Source: Mobilicoccus caccae (GTDB taxonomy: Bacteria > Actinomycetota > Actinomycetes > Actinomycetales > Dermatophilaceae). Taken from it: a stretch of 64,000 nucleotides of DNA. Shown here piece after piece: positions 1 through 8,332 of this stretch. The translations under genes were made by a program, and so were the position numbers. Numbering within the stretch: position 1 is the stretch's first letter; every line of letters starts with the position of its first letter. The stretch lies in NCBI RefSeq assembly GCF_030161635.1, contig NZ_BSUO01000002.1:1-64000 (forward strand), read 5' to 3'. The notes below the pieces were generated by a model. It did no database searches, was not told the DNA's origin, and saw nothing but the letters and a program-made list of their open reading frames with translations.

Positions 1-1
1 G

Positions 2-460
2 AGCGTCCGCGGGAGGCGCATCGCGCAGCTCGTTAGCGTCGGAGTCGTCGCGGCGGCCGTCGGGTTCGGCGCGCGTAGCCTCCTCCCACCGTTCGCGGAC
101 GACGCATTTTGGCGCGCGTTCTGGTCAGGCCCGCCGATGGCGGGCCTGTTCGCCATCGGCGCGGCCGCGGTCGCTTTCTACCCGGCCTACCGGTCGACAC
201 TGATCGCGCGCGAGAACGCCGCACGCGAGCAATGGTGGAAGCGGGCGGAATGGGCGCTCGGGCAAGCTGGTTCTGACAATCAGACTGACCGCGAAGTCGC
301 GAACGACGCCCTGGTGGCGCTGTTCGACGAAGCGACCGAGACGGAGGGCAAGATGATCTACCGCACGATGCAGAACTTGCAGGACGCGAGCGGCGTAGAC
401 AGCGAGCCCGTATCGGCGGAAACTAGTAGTAGATGGAGGTGGCTACCGTGGGTGAAGTGA
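2..460 (+). CDS. small membrane protein, 5' end cut by window start
   Basis: The first base of the window is the G of this gene's ATG; the complete 153-residue version is at 55560-56021. Two hydrophobic segments lie at about residues 7-30 and 45-65 of the full protein, followed by a charged cytoplasmic-type tail. It is the last large gene of the operon that begins with the relaxase remnant (53780) and a coiled-coil protein (54721); start and stop overlap (ATGA), indicating translational coupling. Family not recognised; the context suggests a mobilisation accessory protein. Confidence 0.7.
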   Translation, partial: SVRGRRIAQLVSVGVVAAAVGFGARSLLPPFADDAFWRAFWSGPPMAGLFAIGAAAVAFYPAYRSTLIARENAAREQWWKRAEWALGQAGSDNQTDREVANDALVALFDEATETEGKMIYRTMQNLQDASGVDSEPVSAETSSRWRWLPWVK

Positions 461-615
461 CGAAGAAGGCAAGCAGCTTGCAGCGTCGGATCGCGGCTGG
501 CAAAGCCGAGCCGATCAGCGATCGCGAGCGGGCGCAGCTCCAAGAACTCCGACAGGCCTACATTCGCCGGTTCGGGAAAGACCCCGACGCGCGGACCGTC
601 GCCAAGACTGCCTGA
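448..615 (+). CDS. small basic hypothetical protein (55 aa)
   Basis: Lys/Arg-rich, predicted helical, with no recognised domain. GTG at 448 is chosen over ATG at 433 because GGAGGT at 435-440 lies 7 nt before the GTG, whereas nothing precedes the ATG. It overlaps the end of the membrane-protein gene and is followed directly by a strong terminator, so it is the last gene of the mobilisation operon. Confidence 0.6.
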   Translation: MGEVTKKASSLQRRIAAGKAEPISDRERAQLQELRQAYIRRFGKDPDARTVAKTA

Positions 616-626
616 GCAGCCGTCTA

Positions 627-680
627 AGCGCACGAGAGAGGGACCGACCCACTGGGCCGGTCCCTCTCTCGTTGTGCGCT
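627..680. terminator. bidirectional terminator between convergent operons
   Basis: Long imperfect inverted repeat (arms about 627-645 and 659-680, core GAGAGAGGGACC pairing with GGTCCCTCTCTC) lying exactly between two convergent genes. Confidence 0.8.
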
Positions 681-1441
681 CAGACGCCCGTAGGCGGCTC
701 CTCGCGCAGGTCCGGGTACAAACCCTTCGGGGGTGCCGTGTACGGCAGCTCAGCGCCCTTCTGATCGTCGTTCGTGTTCACCCGGCCATCACCAGCCCCG
801 GCGGCCGCGAACGGGCCGTGAGGGTCGAGCAGGACGCTCATGTGGTGCTCGGCGTGATCGCGGAACCAGACGCTCATTCCCGTCGTCGGGTCCAGGCGTA
901 GATGCTCCCACGCCCGCCACAGAGCGTCGAGCCGAATCACGGCCTCCGGGTAGTTCCACCAGTCGGCCGCCCACACGCTGCGCTCCCCGTCGACGCGGCG
1001 ACGGTAGTTCTTCACCAGGTACTCGCGCACGAACTCGTCGACCGAGCCGTAGTACAGCGCCGGCTCCTCGTCGGCCGGCTCCTCCTCGTCGAGGGCATCC
1101 ATCGCCGCGGTGACCGCACGACGGGCGGCCGTGGCCGCCTGCGCTTGCAGCTCCTCGATCACTGAGGGGTCCAGCGCCTCGTCGACCTCGGCCGCGACGG
1201 CATCCTTCACCGCCGCGGTGATGGCCTTCTGCACCGCGGCGCGAATCGCCGGGGCCGCGAGGTTCGTCGCGACGTCGGCAATGTCGATCCCGAACAGCCG
1301 GCCGGGCTCGCGCTCCGGCAGCTCCGGCAGCTCGGCGTCGTCGGGGACGTCGCGCGGGTCGGGCTCGTCGCCCTCGTCCAGCTCGAACGGTTCCGCCTCG
1401 ATCCCCTCGTCAGCGGGAGCGTCGCCCCAGTTGTCGCTCAT
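680..1441 (-). CDS. DUF4913 family protein
   Basis: 253 residues. The N-terminal 110 residues are acidic and helical. The C-terminal part carries the conserved DUF4913 features: YYGSVDEFVREYLV, AADWWNYPEAVIRL, LWRAWEHLRLDP, then WFRDHAEHHM. DUF4913 genes of actinobacterial plasmids commonly sit directly behind a coupling-ATPase gene, as here (stop/start overlap TGATG with the upstream gene). The biochemical role is unknown. The upstream ATPase is truncated, so this may be a relic carried along. Confidence 0.85.
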   Translation of the reverse strand: MSDNWGDAPADEGIEAEPFELDEGDEPDPRDVPDDAELPELPEREPGRLFGIDIADVATNLAAPAIRAAVQKAITAAVKDAVAAEVDEALDPSVIEELQAQAATAARRAVTAAMDALDEEEPADEEPALYYGSVDEFVREYLVKNYRRRVDGERSVWAADWWNYPEAVIRLDALWRAWEHLRLDPTTGMSVWFRDHAEHHMSVLLDPHGPFAAAGAGDGRVNTNDDQKGAELPYTAPPKGLYPDLREEPPTGV

Positions 1442-1956
1442 CAGGCCGCCCCGTTCCCGTCGACGGTGGCCGCGACCTCACGCACCGACTCCTGCGCCTC
1501 GATGATCGTCCGCGACGCCTGCGGGTCGTGAGCTGCGATCGACGCCTTGACCTTCTCGACGTGCGGGCCGGTCATCCACGGCTGCGTGCGAATCAGCGTC
1601 GGGCGGTTCCCCGACGAGAGCACCACGGCGCGACCCTTCGGCATCGCGGCCAGGTCGGCCACGTCCAGGATGCGCTCACGGTGGAGCTGCTGATTCACGC
1701 TGCGCCCGCCACGACCGGAGGACACCGACGACGCCTGCCGGTCGTAGTCACCGATCAGCTTGGAGAGGCTTTCCAGGAACGCATCTTCGGAGACACCGCC
1801 GCCGTAGACCTTCACGTTCGAGGCGCTCCACAGCTTCCGCATGCCCGAATCACCCCACACGTCGACGCCCTGCGACCACGACTGCCGCAACCCCGAGCCG
1901 ATCGCCGGCCACGAACCCCTCAGCATCGCCACACCGGGCCGGATGCTCTCGCGCAC
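1441..1956 (-). pseudogene. C-terminal remnant of a TraG/VirD4-type coupling protein
   Basis: 171 residues matching only the C-terminal lobe of actinobacterial type IV coupling proteins (TraM-recognition region): SQGVDVWGDSGMRKLWSASN, then RILDVADLAAMPKGRAVVLS and RTQPWMTGP. Walker A and B are absent. The homologous frame runs on to about position 1993, where a stop occurs; no further coupling-protein sequence is visible upstream. A separate intact coupling ATPase exists at 27773. I read this as the leftover of a second mobilisation module; a frameshift near 1990 cannot explain the missing ATPase domain. Confidence 0.8.
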
Positions 1957-2143
1957 ACACGCGACGATCGCAGTCGACCCCGCCGCGGTGGCTCACCCCC
2001 GGCCAGCCCACCACGATCCCGGAGGGATCGACGATCCTTCTGGGGGACGTTGAGTGCACCATCGAGCGGGCGCAGTGAACTACACCTGTGGCCGTCGGCG
2101 TGTCCTCCCCTTTGTGTTAAGGAAAACCGAGAGACTGGCGCGC

Positions 2144-2397
2144 ATGGGTACTCAGAACGGAAGGCCGAGCAAGGGACGTCGCGACGCCATTCTGGCGAAG
2201 CCCCCGTAGAGTTCGGCGCGATCTTGAAGCAGAACGCAGATGCCGCCGGACTCTCCTATGGCGAGTACCTGGTGATGCTCGCGGCCGACGCACTGGGAAT
2301 GCCTCAGTACGCACCGCCGCGCCCGCGCGATCGCGCAGCAGAGCTGCCGATCCCCGAGCTGAACACGGCCAAGGAGGCAACCTCGAAAGCCGCATAG
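2144..2397 (+). CDS. CopG/RHH-like small regulator, broken by a one-base C-run deletion
   Basis: ATG at 2144 gives MGTQNGRPSKGRRDAILAKP and then a stop at about 2207. The next frame continues VEFGAILKQNADAAGLSYGE and LVMLAADALGMPQ to 2397. Adding one C to the CCCCC run at about 2203 joins them into an 84-residue protein typical of small actinobacterial plasmid regulators (N-terminal GRPSKG, then a segment pairing with 'SYGEYLV...LAADALG'). Both copies in the window show the same five Cs. It stands just before the replication gene, so copy-number control is plausible but inferred. Confidence 0.6.
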
Positions 2398-2406
2398 AAC
2401 GAGCGA

Positions 2407-2431
2407 ACCCCCCGCCTCTACGAGACGGGGG
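2407..2431. terminator. possible hairpin terminator
   Basis: C-rich and G-rich arms with a short TAC loop just after the small regulator gene. The run lengths differ between the two copies (6C/5G here, 5C/6G in the repeat). Confidence 0.35.
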
Positions 2432-2618
2432 CCGAAGCTAAGTGCCTGATCCTCTGAGTTTGGCGACCTGGTAGATCAAGGCAGTTCCAGAAAAAGCCGG
2501 TAAGGAACCGGACCTTCGCTGTACCCAGCGACCGAAGTCGAAAGGTGGTGCCATCATAGCGCGCGCTCCTCAAAAGCGATATCGCGTTCTCAGCGAGTCG
2601 TGGGCACTCACCACAGCA

Positions 2619-4652
2619 GTGAGCCCGCGGCCGCGCGTGCGCGTGGCCGTCGTCGACGCCTATGGCACCGTCCTGAACGACTACCGGGATCGCGCGATCG
2701 GCACGGCCGCTCCTGAGCGCCCGTGGGCTGTCTACCTCGCCGGCCCCGACAAGCGATTCCGTCTCCTCGCGTTCGACCTCGACGCCCACGGCGACCCCGC
2801 GGCCGCAGCTCGCGACGCCGACGTGCTCGGCGGCCTCCTCCGCGACGTCGGCCTGCCCTACGTCCTCTGCGAGTCCGGGCCGACCGGCGGCCGGCACCTG
2901 TGGGTCGGCTTAGGCGAGTCCGTCGACGCTGAAACCGTCGCCACCCTCGCCCGCCTCACCAAGCACCTGTGCCCCACCCTCGACCTGTCGCCGCTCAGCA
3001 ACGCCGTAACCGGCTGTGTGCGGCCACCAGGAGCGCCCCACCGTGCCGGCGGGCACTCCACGGTCCTCAGCGGCGACCTGGACGCGCTGCGCGCCCCCAC
3101 GGCCACCGCGGCACAGGTCCGCGCGCTCGTGAGCCTCGTCGCCGGCCTCGTCGACGACACCGAGCCCGCACGGCCCATCGACCCCCGCTCACCGCTCCCC
3201 CTCGACTCCCACGGCCGCCTGCACCTGGCCGGCCCACGCCGCCAGCTCCCCGCCAACAGCTCCGCAGCTCTCCGAGAGACACCCATCGACGCCTCAGCGA
3301 CGCTCTGGCGCGTCCTGATCGGCGCAGCGGCCGCCAGGTGGCGGCACGCCGACGTCGCCGCCCTCGTCGACACCGAGCCCGGCCTAGAGCACGTCCGCAG
3401 CCGCGTCACCACCCGCGGCCGCGCAGCTCGCCCCCGAGGCGAGCAGGCCGCCGTGCTCGGCCGACAGTGGAACAAGGCCGTGCGCTACGTCGCCGCGAGT
3501 GACCGCCAGATCGGGGACGATCCCACGTTCGACCGCCGCGCCGACGCGATGGCCGCGCACGTCCGCGACGTGCAGCTCCGCGCCGACGCGGCCGCCGGCC
3601 GCTGGACCCGCGGAGGCGGCCCCGCCGATCGCCGCATCCTCGACGTGCTGAGCTTCCTCGCCCTGCACGCCCTCAGCGCCTCCGTGGAGGCCGACACCCG
3701 CCGCCTGGCCCTGTTGGCCGGGGTCGGCCGCGAGACGGCCAGGACGGCGCTGCTGCGCCTCGCAGAGGACGGATGGATCGCCCAGACCGCGGCCGCGGAC
3801 GGCCCCCGCGCCGCTCACTGGACGATCGACCCGCAGAGCACTCTCCACAGCAACACGGATCATGCCCGGTCACAAGCGGACCCGCGCCCCCCTGGGGCCG
3901 GGGCCGCTGAGAGAACTACGCTCCTCGCAACGCTGCGCACACGAACGACGGATGCCGCACATGACCTGTTCACCGCTACCCGCCCCGCGCTCGGACACCT
4001 GGCCGGGAACCTCTACGCACGAATCGATTCCACAGCTCGCACCCTCGACGAACTCTCCCCCACCATCGGCGCCGATCCTCTCCGAACCCGTCGACTCCTC
4101 GACCGCCTCACCTACGCCGGCATCGTCGAGCGCAGCCGGGACGGATGGCACCGCGTCTACGCCCACTCCCCCGACGCGGCCGCCGAGCGCGCCGGAGTCG
4201 CCGGCCGACTCGACGCCCGCGTAGACCGCTACCGCGTCGAGCGCGAAGCATGGGCCTGGTGGAAGGCCGAGGAAGCGTGGATGCACGCACCCCGTCGACC
4301 CGATGCCCGAAGTCGACCGAGCCGCGGTCAACTCTCCCTCGTCCCCGACGACGGCACCCACGCCTACGGCCCGCACCCGCGCCGAGCCGATGGCCGGCTG
4401 GACTACGCCGCAGCTCGACGGATCATCATCGAGGAGCGCGAGGGAACGGCCGTGCGCCCCTACGAGCGCGACGCCGACGGAGATCTCCGCTCGAGAACCG
4501 TTGTCGACGAGACCCCCGCCGACGTCGACGCCGACGGCGAGTGGATCGACCCCGGCTATTGCTCCCACGGGATGACCGTCGGCGTCCGGTGCCGGTACTG
4601 CGACGGGCCAGCCGTGAAGCTGCTCGACACCCCGCAGCGCCGCGTCGCGTAG
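2619..4652 (+). CDS. plasmid replication protein with archaeo-eukaryotic primase-like domain
   Basis: 677 residues from GTG 2619. An N-terminal primase/polymerase-type fold is suggested by AFDLDAH (DxD, residues 51-57) and GPTGGRHLW (residues 87-95, the sxH-like motif). Two winged-HTH-like stretches follow (around residues 360-390 and 475-515). The C-terminus has a zinc-binding pattern, CSHGMTVGVRCRYC. I take it as the replication initiator/primase. The start is uncertain: the frame is open from 2475, GTG 2619 has no ribosome site, and the residues just upstream look protein-like, so a non-canonical start near 2553 (after AAAGGTGG) is possible. The reading frame depends on six Cs at 3887-3892; the second copy shows five and is broken. 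Confidence 0.75.
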   Translation: MSPRPRVRVAVVDAYGTVLNDYRDRAIGTAAPERPWAVYLAGPDKRFRLLAFDLDAHGDPAAAARDADVLGGLLRDVGLPYVLCESGPTGGRHLWVGLGESVDAETVATLARLTKHLCPTLDLSPLSNAVTGCVRPPGAPHRAGGHSTVLSGDLDALRAPTATAAQVRALVSLVAGLVDDTEPARPIDPRSPLPLDSHGRLHLAGPRRQLPANSSAALRETPIDASATLWRVLIGAAAARWRHADVAALVDTEPGLEHVRSRVTTRGRAARPRGEQAAVLGRQWNKAVRYVAASDRQIGDDPTFDRRADAMAAHVRDVQLRADAAAGRWTRGGGPADRRILDVLSFLALHALSASVEADTRRLALLAGVGRETARTALLRLAEDGWIAQTAAADGPRAAHWTIDPQSTLHSNTDHARSQADPRPPGAGAAERTTLLATLRTRTTDAAHDLFTATRPALGHLAGNLYARIDSTARTLDELSPTIGADPLRTRRLLDRLTYAGIVERSRDGWHRVYAHSPDAAAERAGVAGRLDARVDRYRVEREAWAWWKAEEAWMHAPRRPDARSRPSRGQLSLVPDDGTHAYGPHPRRADGRLDYAAARRIIIEEREGTAVRPYERDADGDLRSRTVVDETPADVDADGEWIDPGYCSHGMTVGVRCRYCDGPAVKLLDTPQRRVA

Positions 4653-4719
4653 AGCCGATCCGCTGCGCGGAGGCGAGCCCAGGGGCTCGCTGGTCGAGCC
4701 GGCGGTGCCGGCACAGTCA

Positions 4720-4740
4720 GGGCCTACGGCCCGTTCTTTT
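4720..4740 (+). terminator. rho-independent terminator of the replication gene
   Basis: GGGCCTACGGCCC hairpin followed by GTTCTTTT. Confidence 0.75.
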
Positions 4741-4935
4741 GCCGTGAAGCCTTCGGCAGCATACGGTCGTCAACCCTCCACCCAAGCGGCTGCGCCGCCG
4801 GCTCCTCCGAGACTTTCGGCACGCGGTCGCTGCGCTCCCTTATTTCGCGCCGAAACTCTCTCCCCCACCGCCCTACGGGTTGAGCTCCGGGCATCCTCCC
4901 TAGCGGCGGTAAACCGCCTTCACGGCAAAAAAACG
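4732..4935. repeat. nested inverted-repeat element, copy A (204 bp)
   Basis: Bounded by 18-bp inverted ends, CGTTCTTTTGCCGTGAAG and CTTCACGGCAAAAAAACG, with one mismatch. Inside are further nested arms (GAGACTTTCGGC with GCCGAAACTCTC, GGCGGTAAACCGCC). Copy B at 7101-7267 shares the ends and the inner landmarks CCTTCGGCAGC, TCGCTGCGCTC and CCCTCCCTAGCGGCG, but the middle arms differ in sequence while still pairing. It lies directly in front of ardC. Confidence 0.8.
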
Positions 4936-4954
4936 TGGAGGGGATGAGCAGAGA

Positions 4955-4971
4955 AATAACCCTATTACCGG
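4955..4971. promoter_or_regulatory. AATAAC-CTATTACC operator-like site before ardC
   Basis: AATAACCCTATTACCGG, a member of the palindromic family seen best at 5872-5891 and 44928-44944. Its position between ATG 4944 and ATG 4989 supports the later start for ardC. Confidence 0.55.
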
Positions 4972-4988
4972 CACGGAAGGTTCCGAAC

Positions 4989-5870
4989 ATGGCACGCAAC
5001 GTCAAGACCACCAAGACCCCCGAGCAGCGTCGCGCCGAGGCCGAGGAGCTGCAAGCCACGATCGCGGAGCAGGTCGAGGCGCTGCGCGAGTCGGAGGCGT
5101 GGGCGCGGTTCCTGGACTTCACGAAGGCATTCCACCGCTACAGCATCAACAACCTGTTGTTGATCTTCGGCCAGTGCCCCGAGGCGTCCCACGTCGCCGG
5201 TTACCGGACGTGGCAGAAGCTCAACCGCCAGGTGCGCAAGGGTGAGCGCGGAATCCGTATCTTCGGCGGCCGCGACGTGCGCGAGACGGTCGAGAACCCC
5301 AAGACCGGCGAGGACGAGGAGCAGCGCCGAACGCTGTTCTTCCCGGTGTCCGTGTTCGACATGGGACAGACCGACCTCATCGACCCCGAGGCGGGCGACC
5401 CGACCGACATCGCGCGGCCGCTGACCGGAGACGACCCCGCGGGCATCTTCGACGCCGTGGCCGACTACCTCACCGGCAAGGGCTGGACCGTCGAGCGCGA
5501 GAGCATCCCCGGCGGTGCACACGGCTACACCGACCCCGAGGGCCGTCGCGTCGTGCTCGATTCCGACCTCTCCCCCGCCCAGGCTGCAAAGACCGGACTT
5601 CACGAGGCCGCGCACGTCATCCTGCACGCGGACGAAGATCACGCCGAGTACGTCGAGCACCGCGGCACCAAGGAAACCGAGGCCGAGAGCGTCGCCTACG
5701 TCGTCGCCGGGATTCTCGGACTCGACACCAGCGCCTACAGCGTCGGATACGTCGCCGGGTGGAGCAACTGCGACGCCGAGACGATCAAGGCCACCGCGGC
5801 AAACGTGCTGCGCGCAGCTCACGCCCTGGCCGACGCGCTCACCGAGCAGCCCGAGGCCGTAGCCGCCTGA
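4989..5870 (+). CDS. ardC: ArdC-type antirestriction protein (ArdC_N plus metallopeptidase domain)
   Basis: 293 residues. The N-terminal half is the ssDNA-binding ArdC_N domain (FLDFTKAFHRYSINNLLLIF, then GYRTWQKLNRQVRKGERGI). The C-terminal half is a zincin with HEAAH at residues 205-209 and a downstream ETEAESVAYVV helix supplying the third ligand. The family protects incoming plasmid DNA from host restriction during conjugation. ATG 4989 is chosen because GGAAGG sits 8 nt upstream; the earlier GTG 4935 and ATG 4944 overlap the regulatory element. It heads a likely three-gene unit with 5918 and 6569, although a second operator separates it from 5918. Confidence 0.9.
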   Translation: MARNVKTTKTPEQRRAEAEELQATIAEQVEALRESEAWARFLDFTKAFHRYSINNLLLIFGQCPEASHVAGYRTWQKLNRQVRKGERGIRIFGGRDVRETVENPKTGEDEEQRRTLFFPVSVFDMGQTDLIDPEAGDPTDIARPLTGDDPAGIFDAVADYLTGKGWTVERESIPGGAHGYTDPEGRRVVLDSDLSPAQAAKTGLHEAAHVILHADEDHAEYVEHRGTKETEAESVAYVVAGILGLDTSAYSVGYVAGWSNCDAETIKATAANVLRAAHALADALTEQPEAVAA

Positions 5871-5871
5871 G

Positions 5872-5891
5872 CGGCAATAACTCTATTGCCG
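5872..5891. promoter_or_regulatory. perfect palindromic operator
   Basis: CGGCAATAACTCTATTGCCG: perfect 8-bp arms around ACTC, in the 47-bp gap between ardC and the next gene. It is the best example of the AATAACTCTATT operator family. Confidence 0.65.
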
Positions 5892-5917
5892 TCAAGACCG
5901 TCAGAGGAGAAGGAACG

Positions 5918-6541
5918 ATGACCGCGGAAACCCTGTTCGACCTGGCCGAGTTCGAGCGCGAGGCCGTCGCCGCCACCGCATGGGACGGCGCGCCCCTGGC
6001 CTACACGACCAGCTACTACAGCCCCGCCGAGCTGGATGCAGCATTCGACCGCTACCGCGCCGAGTTCGGCGGCTTCGGATGCATCCCCCGCTCCCACATG
6101 TGGCACCGCAACAGCTACAACCAGGGCGAGCGCGCAGCGACCGCCGACGGCCACGAGCTGCACATGTTCTACGCCGACGCCTGGTGCAAAGAGGCCGACC
6201 ACGACCACAGCGCCGACCCGCTCCCCGGCGGCGGTCGCTATCAGGCCGTGTGCCCCGGCTGCGCCTGGCACGTCATCAGCGAGCGCGAGAACGACGCCGT
6301 AGAGGCGTGGCACGACCACGCCCTGCCCGGCTGGCGATCACTCCCGATCATGCCCCGCCCCGCCGCAGCGGCCACCGACGAGAAGAAGGCACGAGCCGCC
6401 GCCGCCAAGTGGTGCGCGGCCAACTACCCCGCCGAGTGGCAGCGCCCCGGCTCCCCCGTCCGCACCATCCGAGGGCCGCACGGCGGCCGACACGTCGAAT
6501 CCCGCTCGCCCTTCGGCGGCTACGACCTCGCCGCCGACTGA
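5918..6541 (+). CDS. conserved hypothetical protein of actinobacterial mobile elements
   Basis: 207 residues starting after AGGAGAAGGA. Landmarks: TTSYYSPAELDAAFDRYRAE, GCIPRSHMWHRN, and a Cys/His-rich CPGCAWHVI followed by AVEAWHDHALPGWR and LPIMP. I believe proteins of this kind are filed under a DUF (possibly DUF6349), but I cannot confirm the number. The CxxC and several His residues suggest a metal site. Position behind ardC suggests an establishment or anti-defence role (inference). Confidence 0.7.
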   Translation: MTAETLFDLAEFEREAVAATAWDGAPLAYTTSYYSPAELDAAFDRYRAEFGGFGCIPRSHMWHRNSYNQGERAATADGHELHMFYADAWCKEADHDHSADPLPGGGRYQAVCPGCAWHVISERENDAVEAWHDHALPGWRSLPIMPRPAAAATDEKKARAAAAKWCAANYPAEWQRPGSPVRTIRGPHGGRHVESRSPFGGYDLAAD

Positions 6542-6568
6542 CCACCCCGACCAGACAGGAGAACCCCC

Positions 6569-6880
6569 GTGCACACCCTCACAGAAACCGACGTCGCCGC
6601 CCTCCTCGACGACCTCGCCCGACTCCTCCCCTTCCCCACGACGCTCTACACCGACATGGGCGCGGATAGCTGGGCCCCTCAGCTCTACTTCGGCCCCGTC
6701 GACCCGTCATCAGACCTCGCCGCACACCGGGCCGGGATCGACGCCGACACCGTGCGCCCGGTCTGGTGGATCGACCTCGACGGCGGAACGCGAACGATCC
6801 TCCTCGACGAGGTATCCCCCGACGACGTGTGGAACGTCGCCGCCCGAATCGTCACGCTCTACACCGAACACCGGCAATAA
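6569..6880 (+). CDS. hypothetical protein (103 aa)
   Basis: GTG start after ACAGGAGAACCCCC. Small acidic alpha/beta-looking protein with a central WWIDLDGG and TILLDEVSPDDVW. No family recognised. It follows 5918 after 27 bp and is probably cotranscribed. Its stop codon lies inside the operator-like 20-mer at 6872-6891. Confidence 0.65.
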   Translation: MHTLTETDVAALLDDLARLLPFPTTLYTDMGADSWAPQLYFGPVDPSSDLAAHRAGIDADTVRPVWWIDLDGGTRTILLDEVSPDDVWNVAARIVTLYTEHRQ

Positions 6881-6891
6881 CTCCAATACCG
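6872..6891. promoter_or_regulatory. operator-like site at the end of the ardC operon
   Basis: CGGCAATAACTCCAATACCG: same length and spacing as the perfect operator at 5872-5891, but with an imperfect right arm. It overlaps the stop codon of the preceding gene. Confidence 0.45.
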
Positions 6892-7087
6892 CTACGCGGC
6901 CCAACGCAATAGGGTGGGTCGCGTCGGCGGCCTAGTCCGCGTCCCCCAGCGAGACACGCAGCCCCGGCACCCGCTCCCCGCCGCCACGTCGCCCCCAGAC
7001 CGCGCGGCGGGGAGCCTCTACAGCGGCCGACGCCGGACGGAGCCGGCGCCGGCTAACGGACGGCCGGACGGAGCCGGCCGACTGCAG

Positions 7088-7108
7088 GGGCCTGTCGGCC
7101 CGTTCTTT
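7088..7108 (+). terminator. rho-independent terminator of the ardC operon
   Basis: GGGCCTGTCGGCCC hairpin followed by GTTCTTTT; same arrangement as the terminator at 4720. Confidence 0.75.
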
Positions 7109-7267
7109 TGCCGTGAAGCCTTCGGCAGCGTACGGTCGGCCAACCTGCGCGCTAGTGCTTTCGCGGCATATCCTCCCTCGCTGCGCTCAGTCCGGTATTC
7201 CACGGTCACTAGCACTCCGGCCGCCCTCCCTAGCGGCGAATGAATTCGCCTTCACGGCAAAAAAACG
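7101..7267. repeat. nested inverted-repeat element, copy B (167 bp)
   Basis: Same 18-bp ends as copy A at 4732-4935. Internal arms GCTAGTG/CACTAGC and GGCGAATGAATTCGCC replace those of copy A, so pairing is kept while sequence is not. It stands immediately upstream of a gene, as copy A does. Confidence 0.8.
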
Positions 7268-7287
7268 AGGGGTGGGAGGATTACCAA

Positions 7288-7473
7288 ATGGAAGCGCTAA
7301 CCGTCTACACGACCGGCCCGCAGTGTGGGAAGTGCCGCATGACGAAGATGATGCTCGACAGCAAGGGCGTCCCCTACGTCGAGGTGAACATCACCGAGAA
7401 CCCCGACGCGCGCGAGTACGTCACCGAGGAGCTGGGCTACTCCCTATCTGCACACCTTCGCGCTGGTCGCTGA
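7288..7473 (+). pseudogene. NrdH/glutaredoxin-like protein, C-terminus lost
   Basis: 61 codons from ATG 7288 (GGGAGG 9 nt upstream). Residues 1-50 are a glutaredoxin-type thioredoxin fold start: LTVYTTGPQCGKCRMTKMML with a CGKC redox pair, then PYVEVNITENPDAREYVTEE. After LGYS the sequence turns into unrelated LSAHLRAGR and stops, where a full NrdH-like protein would continue about 25 residues with the cis-Pro and Gly motifs. The break coincides with the resolvase block that follows, so insertion or deletion by that recombinase is likely. Confidence 0.7.
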
Positions 7474-7522
7474 CGGTGAGGGATAGGGTAGATGCCGACG
7501 TTCCTGCCCACTGCGGGATAGG
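7442..7522. promoter_or_regulatory. possible resolution site of the resolvase
   Basis: CCCTATC at 7442 is inverted relative to GATAGGG at 7482, and GGGATAGG occurs twice (7480-7487, 7515-7522), all within 90 bp upstream of a resolvase start. Typical of res subsites, but the family consensus is not proven. Confidence 0.4.
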
Positions 7523-7532
7523 CTCTAGAACT

Positions 7533-8171
7533 ATGACACCCAAGGGTCAAGTGGTCGGCTATGCGCGAGTCTCGACCGAGGACCAGAACCTCGACCGGCA
7601 GCTCGCAGCCATCGGCGAGGTCGACCGCCTGTTCACCGACCGGCTGTCCGGCGCGCACGGCGTGGAGCGGCCTGGATTGAACGAGTTGCTGGCGTACGTC
7701 CGCGCCGGCGATCGCGTGCGTGTGTCGTCACTTGACCGCCTCGCCCGTTCCCTGGTCGACCTTGAAGCATGGGTTGAGACCCTGACCGCTAAGGGCGTCG
7801 AGATCGAGTTCGTCACGAACCGTCTCGTTTTCGCGCCGGGCGTCGATGACCCGTTCGCGGTGTTCCAGCGGCAGATGATCGGCGCGTTCGCGCAGTTTGA
7901 GCGGTCGATCTTGCGTGAGCGGCAGCGTGAGGGGATCGAGCAGGCGAAGAAGCGCGGGGTCTACAAGGGACGGAAGCGAGCCCTTGACCCGGATGCCGTC
8001 GCGGCCGTGCGTCGCCGCGCCGCGACGGGGGAGAAGTTGACCCAGCTCGCAGCCGACTACGGATGCTCCCGCCGGGTGATCCACGATGTTGTGCACGGCG
8101 GCGGTGCCTACCCGTTCACAGCAGCTCGTGATCGCATGGCCGGCGAGGTCGAGTTGCCCATCTTGCAGTGA
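7533..8171 (+). CDS. serine recombinase (resolvase/invertase family)
   Basis: 212 residues. The catalytic domain begins VVGYARVSTEDQNLDRQLAA with the nucleophile Ser in RVS, followed by DRLSG and RVSSLDRLARSLVDL (conserved Arg pair), then GAFAQFERSILRERQREGI at the long E helix. The C-terminal HTH spans about residues 165-205 (TQLAADYGCSRRVIHDVV). Size fits Tn3-type resolvases. It probably resolves plasmid multimers or a lost transposon. The segment starting near 7440 interrupts a glutaredoxin gene, so it arrived by recombination. Promoter elements could lie in the 58 bp between the remnant's stop and the start. Confidence 0.9.
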   Translation: MTPKGQVVGYARVSTEDQNLDRQLAAIGEVDRLFTDRLSGAHGVERPGLNELLAYVRAGDRVRVSSLDRLARSLVDLEAWVETLTAKGVEIEFVTNRLVFAPGVDDPFAVFQRQMIGAFAQFERSILRERQREGIEQAKKRGVYKGRKRALDPDAVAAVRRRAATGEKLTQLAADYGCSRRVIHDVVHGGGAYPFTAARDRMAGEVELPILQ

Positions 8172-8332
8172 CACCCAAGCGCCACGTCCGCGGTTCCAGA
8201 CCGGATGCGTTCCAATCGACGTGACGCTCTGTGCTCATCCCGCGTTGACACCTGGGCGTCAGCAGAACTCGCGCAACCGATCTCCTGGTCATAGGCGGGC
8301 TGTCCGAGATCAACGGGCACGGGGGTGAGGGG
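8172..8332. other. intergenic stretch with one dispersed 16-bp palindrome
   Basis: TGACACCTGGGCGTCA at 8246-8261 belongs to the dispersed palindrome family (best copy at 32396). Nothing else is recognised. Confidence 0.5.

Noticed and set aside
1528..2397. 289-codon plus-strand open frame
   Set aside because: Its first two thirds are antisense to the coupling-protein remnant; only the last 60 codons are real and belong to the frameshifted regulator starting at 2144.
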